Of a DNA stretch of 21,707 nt, positions 1 through 7,632 are shown one piece after another. The first letter of the stretch is position 1. The number at the start of each line of letters is the position of its first letter. The position numbers were made by a program, and so were the translations under genes. The notes below the pieces were generated by a model. It saw nothing but the letters and a program-made list of their open reading frames with translations, searched no databases and was not told where the DNA came from. Source of the stretch: Nocardioidaceae bacterium (GTDB lineage Bacteria; Actinomycetota; Actinomycetes; Propionibacteriales; Nocardioidaceae); contig JAICRS010000016.1 of the NCBI GenBank assembly GCA_025966335.1, positions 1 to 21,707 of the forward strand, read 5' to 3'.

Positions 1-113
1 CCGGCGGCGGTCAGCGCGGCGCCGATGCTCTGTCCGGGGACGAAGTCGATGTCGGTGCCGTCGAAGCGGAACGTCGAGCGGGGCGGCGTACCGCCCGGTC
101 CGGGTGAGGTCAT
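1..113 (-). CDS. (2Fe-2S)-binding small subunit of an amine/D-hydroxyproline dehydrogenase (partial, runs off left edge)
   Basis: Only the first 37 codons are present. The ATG at 113 overlaps the stop of the upstream FAD dehydrogenase in an ATGA junction, so the two are translationally coupled. The visible protein starts MTSPGPGG and continues with FRFDG...VPGQSIGAALTAAG. That pattern (a short beta hairpin, then PGQSIGAAL) is the N-terminus of the small Fer2_4 [2Fe-2S] proteins related to HcnA and to the N-terminal part of sarcosine oxidase alpha. The cluster-binding cysteines lie beyond the window. In known heteromeric D-hydroxyproline dehydrogenases such a subunit passes electrons from the FAD subunit, so the neighbour makes this role likely. 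It could instead serve another amine dehydrogenase of the same architecture. The family call rests on a short stretch. Confidence 0.7.
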   Translation of the reverse strand, partial: MTSPGPGGTPPRSTFRFDGTDIDFVPGQSIGAALTAA

Positions 114-1258
114 GCGGGCACCTGCTGGAATCGGGTGGGGGGGACCGGGGTGGGGTCGAGGCCGGGGGTCGCGCCGGTGAGCAGCTGGGTGAGGAGCAGC
201 CCGGTGGCCGGGGCGAGGCCGATCCCGGCGCCCTCGTGGCCGCAGGCGTGGAACAGCCCCGGCACCCGCGGGTCGGCGCCGATCACCGGCAGGTGGTCCG
301 GGCAGTAGGGCCGGAACCCGCGGTAGACCCGCATCAGCGCCACGTCGGCCAGGAACGGGAACAGCCGGACCGCCTGCGCGGCGAGCCGGCGCACCACGTC
401 GACCGACAGTGTCTCGTCGAAGCCGACCCGCTCCCGGCTGGCGCCGATCAGCACGGTGCCGCCTTGGGTGCCCTCGACCACCGCGGAGGTCTCCAGGCCG
501 GCGTCGTCGCTGGCGACGTTGCTGACGTAGTCGGCGGAGTACACCTTGTGCCGGACCACCCGGGGCAGCGGCTCGGTGACCAGGATGAAGCCACGCCGGG
601 GCAGCACCGGGACCGGTCCGCCGAGCCGTTCCGCGACCTCACCGCCCCAGGTGCCGGCGGCGTTGACGACGGCAGCGGTCGGGAACCGGCGGTCCCCCGC
701 GAGCACCGCGGTGACCGCGCCCGAGCGGTCCCGTTCGGCGCCGGTGAGAGTGATCCCGCGTTCGACGCGGGCTCCCCGGGCGACGGCCGCGGCCAGAAGG
801 GTGGCGGCGGCGAGGACCGGCTGCACCTGCATGTCCTGCGGGTAGTGCACGCCGCCGGGCAGGTCGCCCGCCAGGTGCGGTTCGTGGTCGTGGAGCTCGC
901 CCGGAGCGACCCGGTTCACCTGCACCCCGGCGGTGGCCTGCTGGTCACCGAAGGCGTGCAGGTCCGCGAGCGCGGGCTCGCTAGTGGCGACGACCAGGCC
1001 GCCCTTCTCCTCCAGCTCCAGCTGCTCGGCACCGACCTCTGCGGCGACCTCGAGCCACAGCGACCGGGACCACAGCGCGAGGTCGAGCTCGGGGCCCGGA
1101 GCCTTGTCGGAGATCAGGATGTTGCCCTCGCCCCGGCTGGTGGTGCCGCTGCCGACCGTCCCGCGTTCGAGCACGGTCACCGACAGGCCGGCGCGGCTGG
1201 CGAAGTAGGCACACGAGGCGCCGACGATGCCGGCACCGACGATGACGACGTCGCTCAT
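110..1258 (-). CDS. FAD-dependent D-amino-acid oxidoreductase, probable D-hydroxyproline dehydrogenase FAD subunit
   Basis: This 382-residue DAO-family flavoprotein begins MSDVVIVGAGIVGAS, a Rossmann GxGxxG at residues 8-13 that binds the FAD ADP moiety, with the ribose-binding acid in VTVLERG near residue 31. A C-terminal FRPYCPDHLPVIG segment and a GHEGAGIGLAPATG segment are typical of glycine/sarcosine/D-amino-acid oxidases. The predicted role is oxidation of cis-4-hydroxy-D-proline to Delta1-pyrroline-4-hydroxy-2-carboxylate. I chose the ATG at 1258, which makes a 4-base ATGA overlap with the preceding gene; an in-frame ATG at 1267 would add only three residues. The following [2Fe-2S] gene also overlaps by 4 bases, which suggests a multi-subunit dehydrogenase rather than a free oxidase. 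Substrate assignment comes from the operon context. Confidence 0.82.
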   Translation of the reverse strand: MSDVVIVGAGIVGASCAYFASRAGLSVTVLERGTVGSGTTSRGEGNILISDKAPGPELDLALWSRSLWLEVAAEVGAEQLELEEKGGLVVATSEPALADLHAFGDQQATAGVQVNRVAPGELHDHEPHLAGDLPGGVHYPQDMQVQPVLAAATLLAAAVARGARVERGITLTGAERDRSGAVTAVLAGDRRFPTAAVVNAAGTWGGEVAERLGGPVPVLPRRGFILVTEPLPRVVRHKVYSADYVSNVASDDAGLETSAVVEGTQGGTVLIGASRERVGFDETLSVDVVRRLAAQAVRLFPFLADVALMRVYRGFRPYCPDHLPVIGADPRVPGLFHACGHEGAGIGLAPATGLLLTQLLTGATPGLDPTPVPPTRFQQVPA

Positions 1259-2193
1259 CCACGCCACCGCTGGTGAACCGCTTCCGCGACGACGAGGTCC
1301 TGCCAGCCCATCCCGACGCTCTTGAACACCGAGGTTCCGGGGACCGGCGTCTCCCGGTGTACGACGGACGCGATCCCGATCAGCTGGGACGGGATGAGCA
1401 CACCCTCCTCGACCGCCATCGCCACGTCACCGGCCTCGCGCATGGCCACCTCGCGGGTCTCCACGACCACACCCCCCTCGGCGGCGGCACGGCCGAGCAG
1501 CGCGCTGTCGAGCTCGCGGCGGTCCGCGTCGTGCGAGCCGACGGCGACCACACAGGTCCCGGGCTTCAGCAGGGCGCTGTCGAAGACCGGCTCGCCCGCG
1601 GTGGTGGCGCACACGACGATGTCGGCCTCCGCGACCGCCGCCGGGTCACCGACCGTGGCGTCGAGCCCGGACTCGCGGACCCGGTCGACCAGGTCCTCGG
1701 CGCGGCCGCGGTCGCGTCCCACGACGGTGACCGAGTCCACCGGGCGGACCGCCCGCAGGGTCTGGACGTGTCCCCAGGCCTGCGGGCCGCTGCCGAGGAC
1801 CACCAGCCGGCGGGCGTCCGGCGCGGCGAGGTGCCGGACCGCCACCGCGGAGACCGCCGGGGTGCGCAAGGTGGTGAGCGCTGTGCCGTCCATCAGCGCC
1901 ACGGGGGACAGCGTCACCGGGTCGAGCAGCACGTACAACGCCTGGATCCGGGGCAGGCCCCGCTCGGGGTTCGCGGGTGCCACGGTGCCGAGCTTGACGC
2001 CGACCGCGGCCGCGGTCTCGGCCGGCATCAGCAGCAGCTGCCCGTTGCTGACATCGATGATCGAGCGGTCAGCCGCCGCCGCCGGGTCCAGGCCCTCGCG
2101 CAGGGCATCGTCGAGGGCGTCGGTGGCGTCGCCCCAGGACACCAGCCGGGGGATCGTGTCGGCGTCCAGGTAGGGCAGGTGCGGGGTGGTCAT
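1255..2193 (-). CDS. Ornithine cyclodeaminase/mu-crystallin family protein, probable Delta1-pyrroline-2-carboxylate reductase
   Basis: This 312-residue protein has the OCD/mu-crystallin layout. Substrate-side motifs are GVKLGT (around residues 65-70) and DGTALTTLRTPAVSA (102-116). The nucleotide-binding turn GSGPQA is at 134-139, followed by VTVVGRDRGRAEDL. Members next to hydroxyproline dehydratases reduce Delta1-pyrroline-2-carboxylate to L-proline with NAD(P)H, while true ornithine cyclodeaminases make proline from ornithine. The adjacent aconitase-X genes would supply exactly this imine, so reductase is the better reading. The ATG at 2193 overlaps the stop of the AcnX small-subunit gene (ATGA), and its own stop overlaps the next start. 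The activity is inferred from family and context. Confidence 0.83.
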   Translation of the reverse strand: MTTPHLPYLDADTIPRLVSWGDATDALDDALREGLDPAAAADRSIIDVSNGQLLLMPAETAAAVGVKLGTVAPANPERGLPRIQALYVLLDPVTLSPVALMDGTALTTLRTPAVSAVAVRHLAAPDARRLVVLGSGPQAWGHVQTLRAVRPVDSVTVVGRDRGRAEDLVDRVRESGLDATVGDPAAVAEADIVVCATTAGEPVFDSALLKPGTCVVAVGSHDADRRELDSALLGRAAAEGGVVVETREVAMREAGDVAMAVEEGVLIPSQLIGIASVVHRETPVPGTSVFKSVGMGWQDLVVAEAVHQRWRG

Positions 2194-2651
2194 CGTCGTC
2201 CTTCGCGGGTGAGGGTGGCGTGCAGGGTGTCAGGATCCGCGGTGACCCGGAGCGGTCCGGGTTCGCGTCGGTCGAGCTCGATCAGGTCGATGAGGTCGGT
2301 GGGGGATACCTCGACGATCGGCATCCGCACGCCGTACAGCTCGGTCGCCACCAGCGCACCGATCACCAGGATCGTGTCGCACTCGGACAGCACCAGCGCG
2401 GCGGGTCCGGTGCCGGCGCGGATCTGCTCGGCGAGTACGGCGGTCGACGAGCTCGACCCGCGGCCGGAGGCCATCACCACCACCTTGCCGGTGAGCCGCT
2501 CGCCGCACTGCGGGTGGTGCACGTCCACGATCGTGCCGGTCTCGTCGACACCGCCCCAGAACGAGACCGGGGTGTCGAGGCGGAGCACGTCGCCGGTGCC
2601 ATCGCCGGGCGCGAGGGTCCGCGCGGTCAGGTCAGCTCCAGAGCCGGTCAT
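2190..2651 (-). CDS. Aconitase X small subunit (DUF126 type), cis-3-hydroxy-L-proline dehydratase component
   Basis: This 153-residue protein carries the hallmarks of the AcnX swivel/small subunit. LDTPVSFWGGVDETG is at about 25-39, VDVHHPQCGERLTGKV at 42-57 and the conserved GRGSSSS stretch at 63-69, followed by LAEQIRAGTGPAALVL. In the two-subunit (type II) aconitase X enzymes it completes the active site of the large subunit and dehydrates cis-3-hydroxy-L-proline to Delta1-pyrroline-2-carboxylate. The ATG at 2651 lies 20 bases inside the end of the large-subunit gene, with a GGGAAGG-like ribosome site upstream. About 20 residues precede the conserved core, so a slightly later start cannot be excluded. 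Related DUF126 proteins serve phosphomevalonate dehydratase in archaea, but the context here argues for hydroxyproline. Confidence 0.85.
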   Translation of the reverse strand: MTGSGADLTARTLAPGDGTGDVLRLDTPVSFWGGVDETGTIVDVHHPQCGERLTGKVVVMASGRGSSSSTAVLAEQIRAGTGPAALVLSECDTILVIGALVATELYGVRMPIVEVSPTDLIDLIELDRREPGPLRVTADPDTLHATLTREGRR

Positions 2652-3921
2652 CGCGGACCACCTTCCCGGCGCGGGCGGACGCGACGCACTCGGCGAGAGT
2701 GCCCAGGACCGTGTCCACGCCCAGGTTGGCCGGTGCGTACCACGCCCACTTCCCGGAGTTGGTCATCACGGTCTTCGTGCCGGGGGCCAGCACCGGCGTC
2801 ACGTAGGTGCAGGTGTCGGTGACGATCCGGGCGCCCGCGGCCTCGATCGGCGCCAGGTGTCCTAGCCGGGTGGCCTCGGCGAGCACCGCGCGGCTGGTGG
2901 AGACGTAGACGTCGACCTCGTCGGAGAAGGCGGAGCCCGAACCGATTACGCGGGCGAGCTCGGCGAACTCGGTGACCGAGAAGTGTGGCGTGCCGAGGCT
3001 GACCGCGTCGAGTCTGTCGCCGGTGGCGGTGCTGAGCCGGTCCCGTGCGGTGCGCAGGTCGGCGGTGCTGACGACGTGGACCGGGCAGCCGGGGTCGGCG
3101 ACGGACTGCAGGTCCGGTGCCTCCGGGGTGACCCCGACGACGTGGAACAGCGCGACCCCGCCGGCCGACGCGGCGGTCGCGCCGAGTGCCTTGAGCCGGT
3201 CCTCGGTGGTGCCGTCGTCGCCGAGGTCACCGGGCAGACCGACCAGAGCGGCGACCCGGGTGCCGGCCACCTCGCCGAGCAGGGCACCGAGCGCCGCCCA
3301 CGCGGTGTCCTCGGCGAGCAGCGGGTGGGGAAGGTCGGAGCAGTCCAGGACCAGCTCGGCCCGGCGGGCGTGGTCCTGGTGCAGACCCGCGTCGGGCACC
3401 CGGCCCGTCAACGCGGCGGCGATGTCGAGGAAGTCGCCGTACCGGTCGGTGCGGGCACCGAGGACCGAGTTCACGAACGCGATCGCGTTGGACTCCGCCC
3501 ACGCGACGTGGGTGCCGGTCGCCGGGCGGTGGCTGAGCTGGTACGGCGCGCACGACCAGGTCGACTCACAGCCCAGGGCCACGTAGGCGTCCATCAACCG
3601 ACGGCCGGCCGAGGCGAGCCCGTCGCCGGCGCGGACCAGGCCCGGGTGCAGCAGGTCCAGCGACCCGACGTTCAGTGTGGTGCGCACGGCGACCCGGCCG
3701 CCGAGCTCGACCAGCCGCTCGGCGAAGTCGAGTCCCGCGCGGCCGTGGTAGAGGCAGCCGTCCACGTGCACGGACTCGATCGGCAGCAGCCGGACCGCCC
3801 CGTTCGCCCGGGCCACCCCGGTCACCAGCCGCATCGCCATCGCCACCGCCGGACCGCGGTCGCCGTCGAGCATCGACTGCTCGTCGGCCGTCAGCGCGAG
3901 CAGCGACTGCGTCGTCCCCAT
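2632..3921 (-). CDS. Aconitase X large (catalytic) subunit, cis-3-hydroxy-L-proline dehydratase component
   Basis: This 429-residue protein begins MGTTQSLLALTADEQSMLDG, the usual AcnX N-terminus. Diagnostic segments follow: ESVHVDGCLYHG (about 49-60), GCESTWSCAPYQ (117-128), and AESNAIAFVNSVLGARTDRYGD (142-163), and the C-terminus has TNSGKWAWYAPANLG. Two cysteines in the 117-128 block are candidates for the iron or iron-sulfur site reported for characterised AcnX enzymes. The family dehydrates cis-3-hydroxy-L-proline. The frame is open upstream to about 4041, but that part overlaps the aldehyde dehydrogenase gene and looks like shadow sequence. The ATG at 3921 is one base past the stop of that gene, the tight spacing seen throughout the operon. 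Confidence 0.87.
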   Translation of the reverse strand: MGTTQSLLALTADEQSMLDGDRGPAVAMAMRLVTGVARANGAVRLLPIESVHVDGCLYHGRAGLDFAERLVELGGRVAVRTTLNVGSLDLLHPGLVRAGDGLASAGRRLMDAYVALGCESTWSCAPYQLSHRPATGTHVAWAESNAIAFVNSVLGARTDRYGDFLDIAAALTGRVPDAGLHQDHARRAELVLDCSDLPHPLLAEDTAWAALGALLGEVAGTRVAALVGLPGDLGDDGTTEDRLKALGATAASAGGVALFHVVGVTPEAPDLQSVADPGCPVHVVSTADLRTARDRLSTATGDRLDAVSLGTPHFSVTEFAELARVIGSGSAFSDEVDVYVSTSRAVLAEATRLGHLAPIEAAGARIVTDTCTYVTPVLAPGTKTVMTNSGKWAWYAPANLGVDTVLGTLAECVASARAGKVVRDDRLWS

Positions 3922-3922
3922 G

Positions 3923-5284
3923 TCAGGGGGCGATGGTGATGGTGTGCGTCGAGGTGTAGAACTCCTGCGCGGCCTTGCCCTGCTCCCGTGCGCCGAGGCT
4001 GGACGCCTTCTCGCCGCCGAAGGGCAGGTAGAAGTCGACACCGCTGGTCGGGGCGTTCACCTTGACCAGGCCGGCCTCGAGCCGTGCCGCGGCCTCCAGC
4101 GAGCTGGCGAGGTCGCTGGTGTAGAGCGCCGCGGCCAGCCCGTGCGGCACCGCGTTGGCGAGGGTGACCGCCTCGTCGAGGTCGGCGGCGGTCTGCAGCA
4201 GGCAGATCGGCCCGAACACCTCGTCGCAGGCGAGGGTGTGCCGGTCCGGGACGCCCTCGACGACGGTGGGCCCGACGAACCAGCCGTCGCGCTCGGCGTC
4301 CGCACCACCGGTGAGCACGCGGCCACCGGCGGCCACGGCGTCCTTGGCGACGGAGGTGATCCGGTTGCGGGCCTCCTCGGAGATCACCGGTCCGACGGTG
4401 GTCTCGGCGTCGGCGGGGTCGCCGCACTTCATCGCCTCGACCGCGGCGACCAGCGCCTCACGGAACGGAGCCGGGTCACCGACCACGATCACTCGCTTGG
4501 TGGCGGTGCACTTCTGGCCGGCGAAGCCCATCGCGGCGGCCGCGATCTGGGCGGCGGCGGACTTCAGGTCGGCGTCGGGGAGGACGACGGCTGGGTTCTG
4601 GCCGCCCATCTCGGCCTGCACCGGCACGCCGCGCTCGGTGGCGGCGCGGGCCACCGCCCGGCCGGCGGCGGTGGAGCCGGTGAACGAGACCACGTCGGCG
4701 TTCTCGACGACCGCCTGGCCGGTCTCGGCATCACCGGGTACGACGGACAGGGCGCCCTCGGGCAGGAACGGACCGATCAGCTCGGCCAGCCGCAGCGCAC
4801 ACGCGGTGGCCTCGGGGGCGGGCTTGAGGACCACGGTGTTGCCGAACGCCAGGGCCGGTGCGGCCTTCCACAGCGGGATCGCCAGCGGGAAGTTCCACGG
4901 AGTGATCAGCCCGGCCACGCCGAGGGCCCGGCGGCGGGTGAACAGCAGGCCCTGCGCGGAGGGCTCGTGGACCGCGCCGACCGGGTCGAACACCTGCTGG
5001 GCGTAGTAGCGCAGGATCGCCACTGACCGGGCCACCTCACCGCGCGCCTCCCCGAGGGGCTTGCCGACCTCGCGGACGACCAGGTCGGCGAGCTCGTCGG
5101 CGGCACCGGCCACCGCGTCCGCGGCGGCGGCGAGGGCGGTCGCCCGGGCGGCCGCAGGTCCGTTGCCCCATCCCGGCTGCGCGGCGCGCGCGGTCTCGAA
5201 CGCCGTTCGCACCTGCTCCGGTGTGGTCTCGGCGACCTCGACGACGAGGTCCTTGGGCTGCTGGGGTGAATAGCTGGCAATCAC
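3923..5284 (-). CDS. Aldehyde dehydrogenase, probable 2-oxoglutarate semialdehyde (2,5-dioxopentanoate) dehydrogenase
   Basis: This is a 453-residue NAD(P)-dependent aldehyde dehydrogenase. Visible elements are TPWNFPLAIPLWK with the catalytic Asn (131), VVLKPAPEAT with the cofactor Lys (154), FTGSTAAG (201-208), the general-base Glu in EMGGQNP (225) and the nucleophile Cys in GFAGQKCTATKR (259). It would oxidise 2-oxoglutarate semialdehyde, the product of the DapA-family deaminase in this operon, to 2-oxoglutarate. The GTG start at 5284 is preceded by an AGGAG five bases upstream. The open frame extends further upstream, but that part overlaps the epimerase. The protein is 20-40 residues shorter at the N-terminus than typical relatives, but every catalytic element is present. 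Substrate is inferred from the operon. Confidence 0.87.
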   Translation of the reverse strand: MIASYSPQQPKDLVVEVAETTPEQVRTAFETARAAQPGWGNGPAAARATALAAAADAVAGAADELADLVVREVGKPLGEARGEVARSVAILRYYAQQVFDPVGAVHEPSAQGLLFTRRRALGVAGLITPWNFPLAIPLWKAAPALAFGNTVVLKPAPEATACALRLAELIGPFLPEGALSVVPGDAETGQAVVENADVVSFTGSTAAGRAVARAATERGVPVQAEMGGQNPAVVLPDADLKSAAAQIAAAAMGFAGQKCTATKRVIVVGDPAPFREALVAAVEAMKCGDPADAETTVGPVISEEARNRITSVAKDAVAAGGRVLTGGADAERDGWFVGPTVVEGVPDRHTLACDEVFGPICLLQTAADLDEAVTLANAVPHGLAAALYTSDLASSLEAAARLEAGLVKVNAPTSGVDFYLPFGGEKASSLGAREQGKAAQEFYTSTHTITIAP

Positions 5285-5304
5285 GGGAACTCCTGATGGC
5301 TCTC

Positions 5305-6309
5305 TCAGAGGAGGAAGCCGGCTGGGAACGGGTCTTCGGGATCGATCAGGTACTGCGCCGTGCCGGTGATCCAGGCGCGGCCGGTGATGGTGGGCACGAC
5401 CGCCGTGCGGCCGTCGGCCAGGCGGGTCTCCTCGACCAGCCGTCCGGTGAACGTCGTGCCGATGAACGACTCGTTGACGAAGTCGGTGTGCAGGTCGAGC
5501 TCGCCCCGGGCGTGCAGCTGCGCCATCCGGGCGCTGGTGCCGGTGCCGCACGGGCTCCGGTCGAACCAGCCGGGGTGGATCGCCATCGCGTGCCGGGAGT
5601 GCTTCGCGTCCGAGCCCGGCGCCACGAGCTGCACGTGGTGGCAGCCGGTGATCTGCGGGTTCTCCGGGTGCACCGGCAGGTCCTGCTCGTTGATCGCGGC
5701 CATGATCGCCAGGCCGGCGTCGAGCAGCCGCTGCTTCTCGGCGCGGTCGAACGGGAGACCGATCTCCGCGAGCTCGACCATCGCGTAGAAGTTGCCGCCG
5801 TACGCGAGGTCGTAGCGAACCTGTCCTAGGCCCGGCACGTCGACCCTGGCGTCCAGCGCGTGGCTGAACGAGGGAACGTTGCGGATGGTGACCGCCTTGG
5901 CGGCACCGTCCTCGACGGCGACCTCGGCCACCACCAGGCCGGCCGGGGTGTCCAGCCGGATGGTGGTGACCGGCTCGGTTATTTCGACCATCCCGGTCTC
6001 CACCAGCACCGTGGCCACCCCGATGGTGCCGTGCCCGCACATGGGCAAGCACCCGGAGACCTCGATGTAGAGGACACCCCAGTCGGCGTCCGGCCGGGTC
6101 GGTGGCTGCAGGATCGCGCCGGACATCGATGCGTGGCCGCGCGGCTCGTACATCAGCAGCGTGCGGAGCTCGTCGCTGTTGTCGATGAACCACTGCCGGC
6201 GCTCGAACATGGTGGCACCGGGCAGCGCCTCCACACCGCCGGTGATCACCCGGGTGGGCATCCCCTCGGTGTGCGAGTCGACGGCGTGGAAGACGCGGCG
6301 GGAACGCAC
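5305..6309 (-). CDS. 4-hydroxyproline 2-epimerase (proline racemase superfamily)
   Basis: This 334-residue protein has the proline racemase fold with both acid/base cysteines: MCGHGTIG (Cys91) and DRSPCGTGTSAR (Cys254). The Cys/Cys pair indicates a racemase or epimerase rather than the Cys/Thr trans-3-hydroxyproline dehydratases. The DSHTEGMPTRV start and the EPRGHASMSGAI segment fit bacterial 4-hydroxyproline epimerases, which convert trans-4-hydroxy-L-proline to cis-4-hydroxy-D-proline. The GTG at 6309 gives the usual family length and lies five bases beyond the stop of the upstream gene. The frame is open for 32 more codons upstream, but those overlap that gene. It is the first step of the pathway completed by the neighbouring dehydrogenase, deaminase and aldehyde dehydrogenase. 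Confidence 0.9.
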   Translation of the reverse strand: MRSRRVFHAVDSHTEGMPTRVITGGVEALPGATMFERRQWFIDNSDELRTLLMYEPRGHASMSGAILQPPTRPDADWGVLYIEVSGCLPMCGHGTIGVATVLVETGMVEITEPVTTIRLDTPAGLVVAEVAVEDGAAKAVTIRNVPSFSHALDARVDVPGLGQVRYDLAYGGNFYAMVELAEIGLPFDRAEKQRLLDAGLAIMAAINEQDLPVHPENPQITGCHHVQLVAPGSDAKHSRHAMAIHPGWFDRSPCGTGTSARMAQLHARGELDLHTDFVNESFIGTTFTGRLVEETRLADGRTAVVPTITGRAWITGTAQYLIDPEDPFPAGFLL

Positions 6310-6314
6310 GTCGG

Positions 6315-7223
6315 TCAGCCTAGACCGGCTTCGAGGACCGCCTCGGTGGCCGCCCGCACGGACTGCTCCTGCTCGGGCAGCAGCGTCTGCCGCGGCGGGC
6401 GGCACACGCCACCCTTGCGGCCGACGATGTCCATCGACAGCTTGATCGCCTGGACGAACTCGGTCTTGGAGTCCCAGCGCAGCAACGGGTGCAGGGTGCG
6501 GTAGAGCGGCATCGCCTTCTCCAGGTCACCGGCCACGGAGGCCTGGTAGAGCTCGACGGTGGCCTTCGGGAAGGCGTTGGTGTAGCCCGCGACCCATCCC
6601 TTGGCGCCGGCCAGGCCGACCTCGAGGACCACGTCGTCGGTGCCGATCATCAGGTCGAGTCCGGGCGCCAGCTCGGAGATCTCGTAGGCACGCCGTACGT
6701 CCCCGCTGAACTCCTTGACCGCCACGATCAGCCCCTCGTTGTAGAGCGAGGCCAGCAGCGTCGGGTTCAGGTCGGTCTTGGTGTCGATCGGGTTGTTGTA
6801 GGCGGTGACCGGGAGCCCGGCCTTGTTGATCTCGCGGAAGTGCTCCATCACCGCACGCTCGTCGCCGCGGTAGGTGTTCGGCGGCAGCGCCATCACCACC
6901 TGGGCACCGGCCTCGGCGGCCTGCTCGGCCCACCGGCGCGACTCCAGGGCACCGTAGGCGCCGACGCCCGGCATCACCACGAAGCCCTCGGGTGCCGCCT
7001 CGACCGCGACCTCGACGACCTTGGCGCGCTCCTCGGGGGTGAGCACCTGGTACTCGCCGAGGGACCCGCTGGGCACCACGCCCTGGCAGCCGTTGTCCGC
7101 GAGCCAGCGGACGTGCTCGGCGTAGGCGTCGTAGTCGACGGCCAGGTCATCGGTGAACGGCAGGGCGGTGGCGACGAGGACGCCGTGCCACGGTTGGGCG
7201 GCGGGCTGCGCGGGGGCTGACAT
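6315..7223 (-). CDS. DapA-family Delta1-pyrroline-4-hydroxy-2-carboxylate deaminase (probable)
   Basis: This 302-residue TIM-barrel protein of the dihydrodipicolinate synthase/N-acetylneuraminate lyase family carries the Schiff-base Lys in VAVKEF (Lys170), the Tyr of AYNNP (Tyr142) and a carboxylate-binding PSGSLGEYQ loop (51-59). In hydroxyproline clusters this family converts Delta1-pyrroline-4-hydroxy-2-carboxylate to 2-oxoglutarate semialdehyde with loss of ammonia. The ATG at 7223 has an AGGAG eight bases upstream. The frame continues upstream through the promoter region, which argues against an earlier start. It is the first gene of the leftward operon, directly behind the predicted promoter and operator at 7251-7283. 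Other aldolase-type activities of the family are possible on sequence alone. Confidence 0.87.
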   Translation of the reverse strand: MSAPAQPAAQPWHGVLVATALPFTDDLAVDYDAYAEHVRWLADNGCQGVVPSGSLGEYQVLTPEERAKVVEVAVEAAPEGFVVMPGVGAYGALESRRWAEQAAEAGAQVVMALPPNTYRGDERAVMEHFREINKAGLPVTAYNNPIDTKTDLNPTLLASLYNEGLIVAVKEFSGDVRRAYEISELAPGLDLMIGTDDVVLEVGLAGAKGWVAGYTNAFPKATVELYQASVAGDLEKAMPLYRTLHPLLRWDSKTEFVQAIKLSMDIVGRKGGVCRPPRQTLLPEQEQSVRAATEAVLEAGLG

Positions 7224-7250
7224 CAGTGCTCTCCTAGACGGTCGGTGAGA

Positions 7251-7264
7251 GTGCAATATTACAC
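7251..7264. promoter_or_regulatory. Candidate GntR/FCD operator, copy 1
   Basis: GTGCAATATTACAC is a near-perfect 14-bp palindrome: six of seven positions pair between GTGCAAT and the reverse complement of ATTACAC. It covers the -10 box of the leftward promoter. Short AT-centred palindromes of this size are typical of FCD-type GntR regulators, and a gene for one ends the divergent operon. A related sequence occurs at 7611-7624. Binding by that regulator is inferred. Confidence 0.5.
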
Positions 7265-7283
7265 AGCACATGGCACCTCGCAA
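7256..7283 (-). promoter_or_regulatory. Predicted sigma-70-type promoter of the leftward hydroxyproline catabolic operon
   Basis: On the minus strand, TTGCGA (plus-strand 7278-7283) is followed after 16 bp by TAATAT (plus-strand 7256-7261), a close match to -35 and -10 elements. Transcription would start around 7249, giving a leader of about 25 bases with AGGAG before the ATG at 7223. The -10 box lies inside the palindrome at 7251-7264, so a bound regulator would block it. Confidence 0.6.
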
Positions 7284-7610
7284 GCCCTCTGCCCCGAGCC
7301 AGGCCAGCCCGGTGCGGCCACACGGACGTGCAGCCTCTTGCCAGGAAAGGCGCATTCCCCGTCGAACCGGACGGACTCGGTGAGGGTTGCACGTCCGAAC
7401 GGCCTCGGGCGGATGACCACGGGGACCGGCACATGGCCGTGTGGTCGGGGTCAGTCAGGCGTACGGCGTGCCTCGGATCGCCGCGAGTGCCGGTCGGAGT
7501 GGTTGTGCCTGCCAGCAACTGGGCCGGCCGCTTGGCTGGAGCCGGCGAGCTGGAGCCGTTATCGATTCTTTGCCGGAGAACGCTTCCTAAGCCGGCACAC
7601 CTGTGGTTCA

Positions 7611-7632
7611 GTACAACATCACACTGTAGTGT
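7611..7632. promoter_or_regulatory. Candidate GntR/FCD operator copy 2 with overlapping palindrome, upstream of livK
   Basis: GTACAACATCACAC (7611-7624) matches the site at 7251-7264 at 11 of 14 positions, all three differences being transitions. It runs into a second palindrome, ACACTGTAGTGT (7621-7632, five paired bases around GT). A TAGTGT at 7627-7632 could be the livK -10 box, but no convincing -35 is visible. The position, 65-86 bases before the livK start, suits an operator controlling the transport operon. Confidence 0.42.

Noticed and set aside
1273..2865. Long plus-strand open frame (about 530 codons) across the OCD and AcnX small-subunit genes
   Set aside because: It runs antisense to two clearly recognised genes, is rich in Arg/Gly/Asp/His with no family pattern, and is the usual high-GC shadow.
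3923..6193. Apparent 756-codon fusion of an unknown N-terminal part to the aldehyde dehydrogenase
   Set aside because: The upstream third overlaps the epimerase gene in another frame and is low-complexity Arg/Gly/Pro sequence; a GTG with AGGAG at 5284 marks the real start.
7415..7446. GACCAC/GTGGTC inverted pair and GCTGGAGCCG direct repeat (7535-7558) as regulatory elements
   Set aside because: Arms are short, loops long and no promoter boxes are nearby; in 70% GC sequence such matches are expected by chance.
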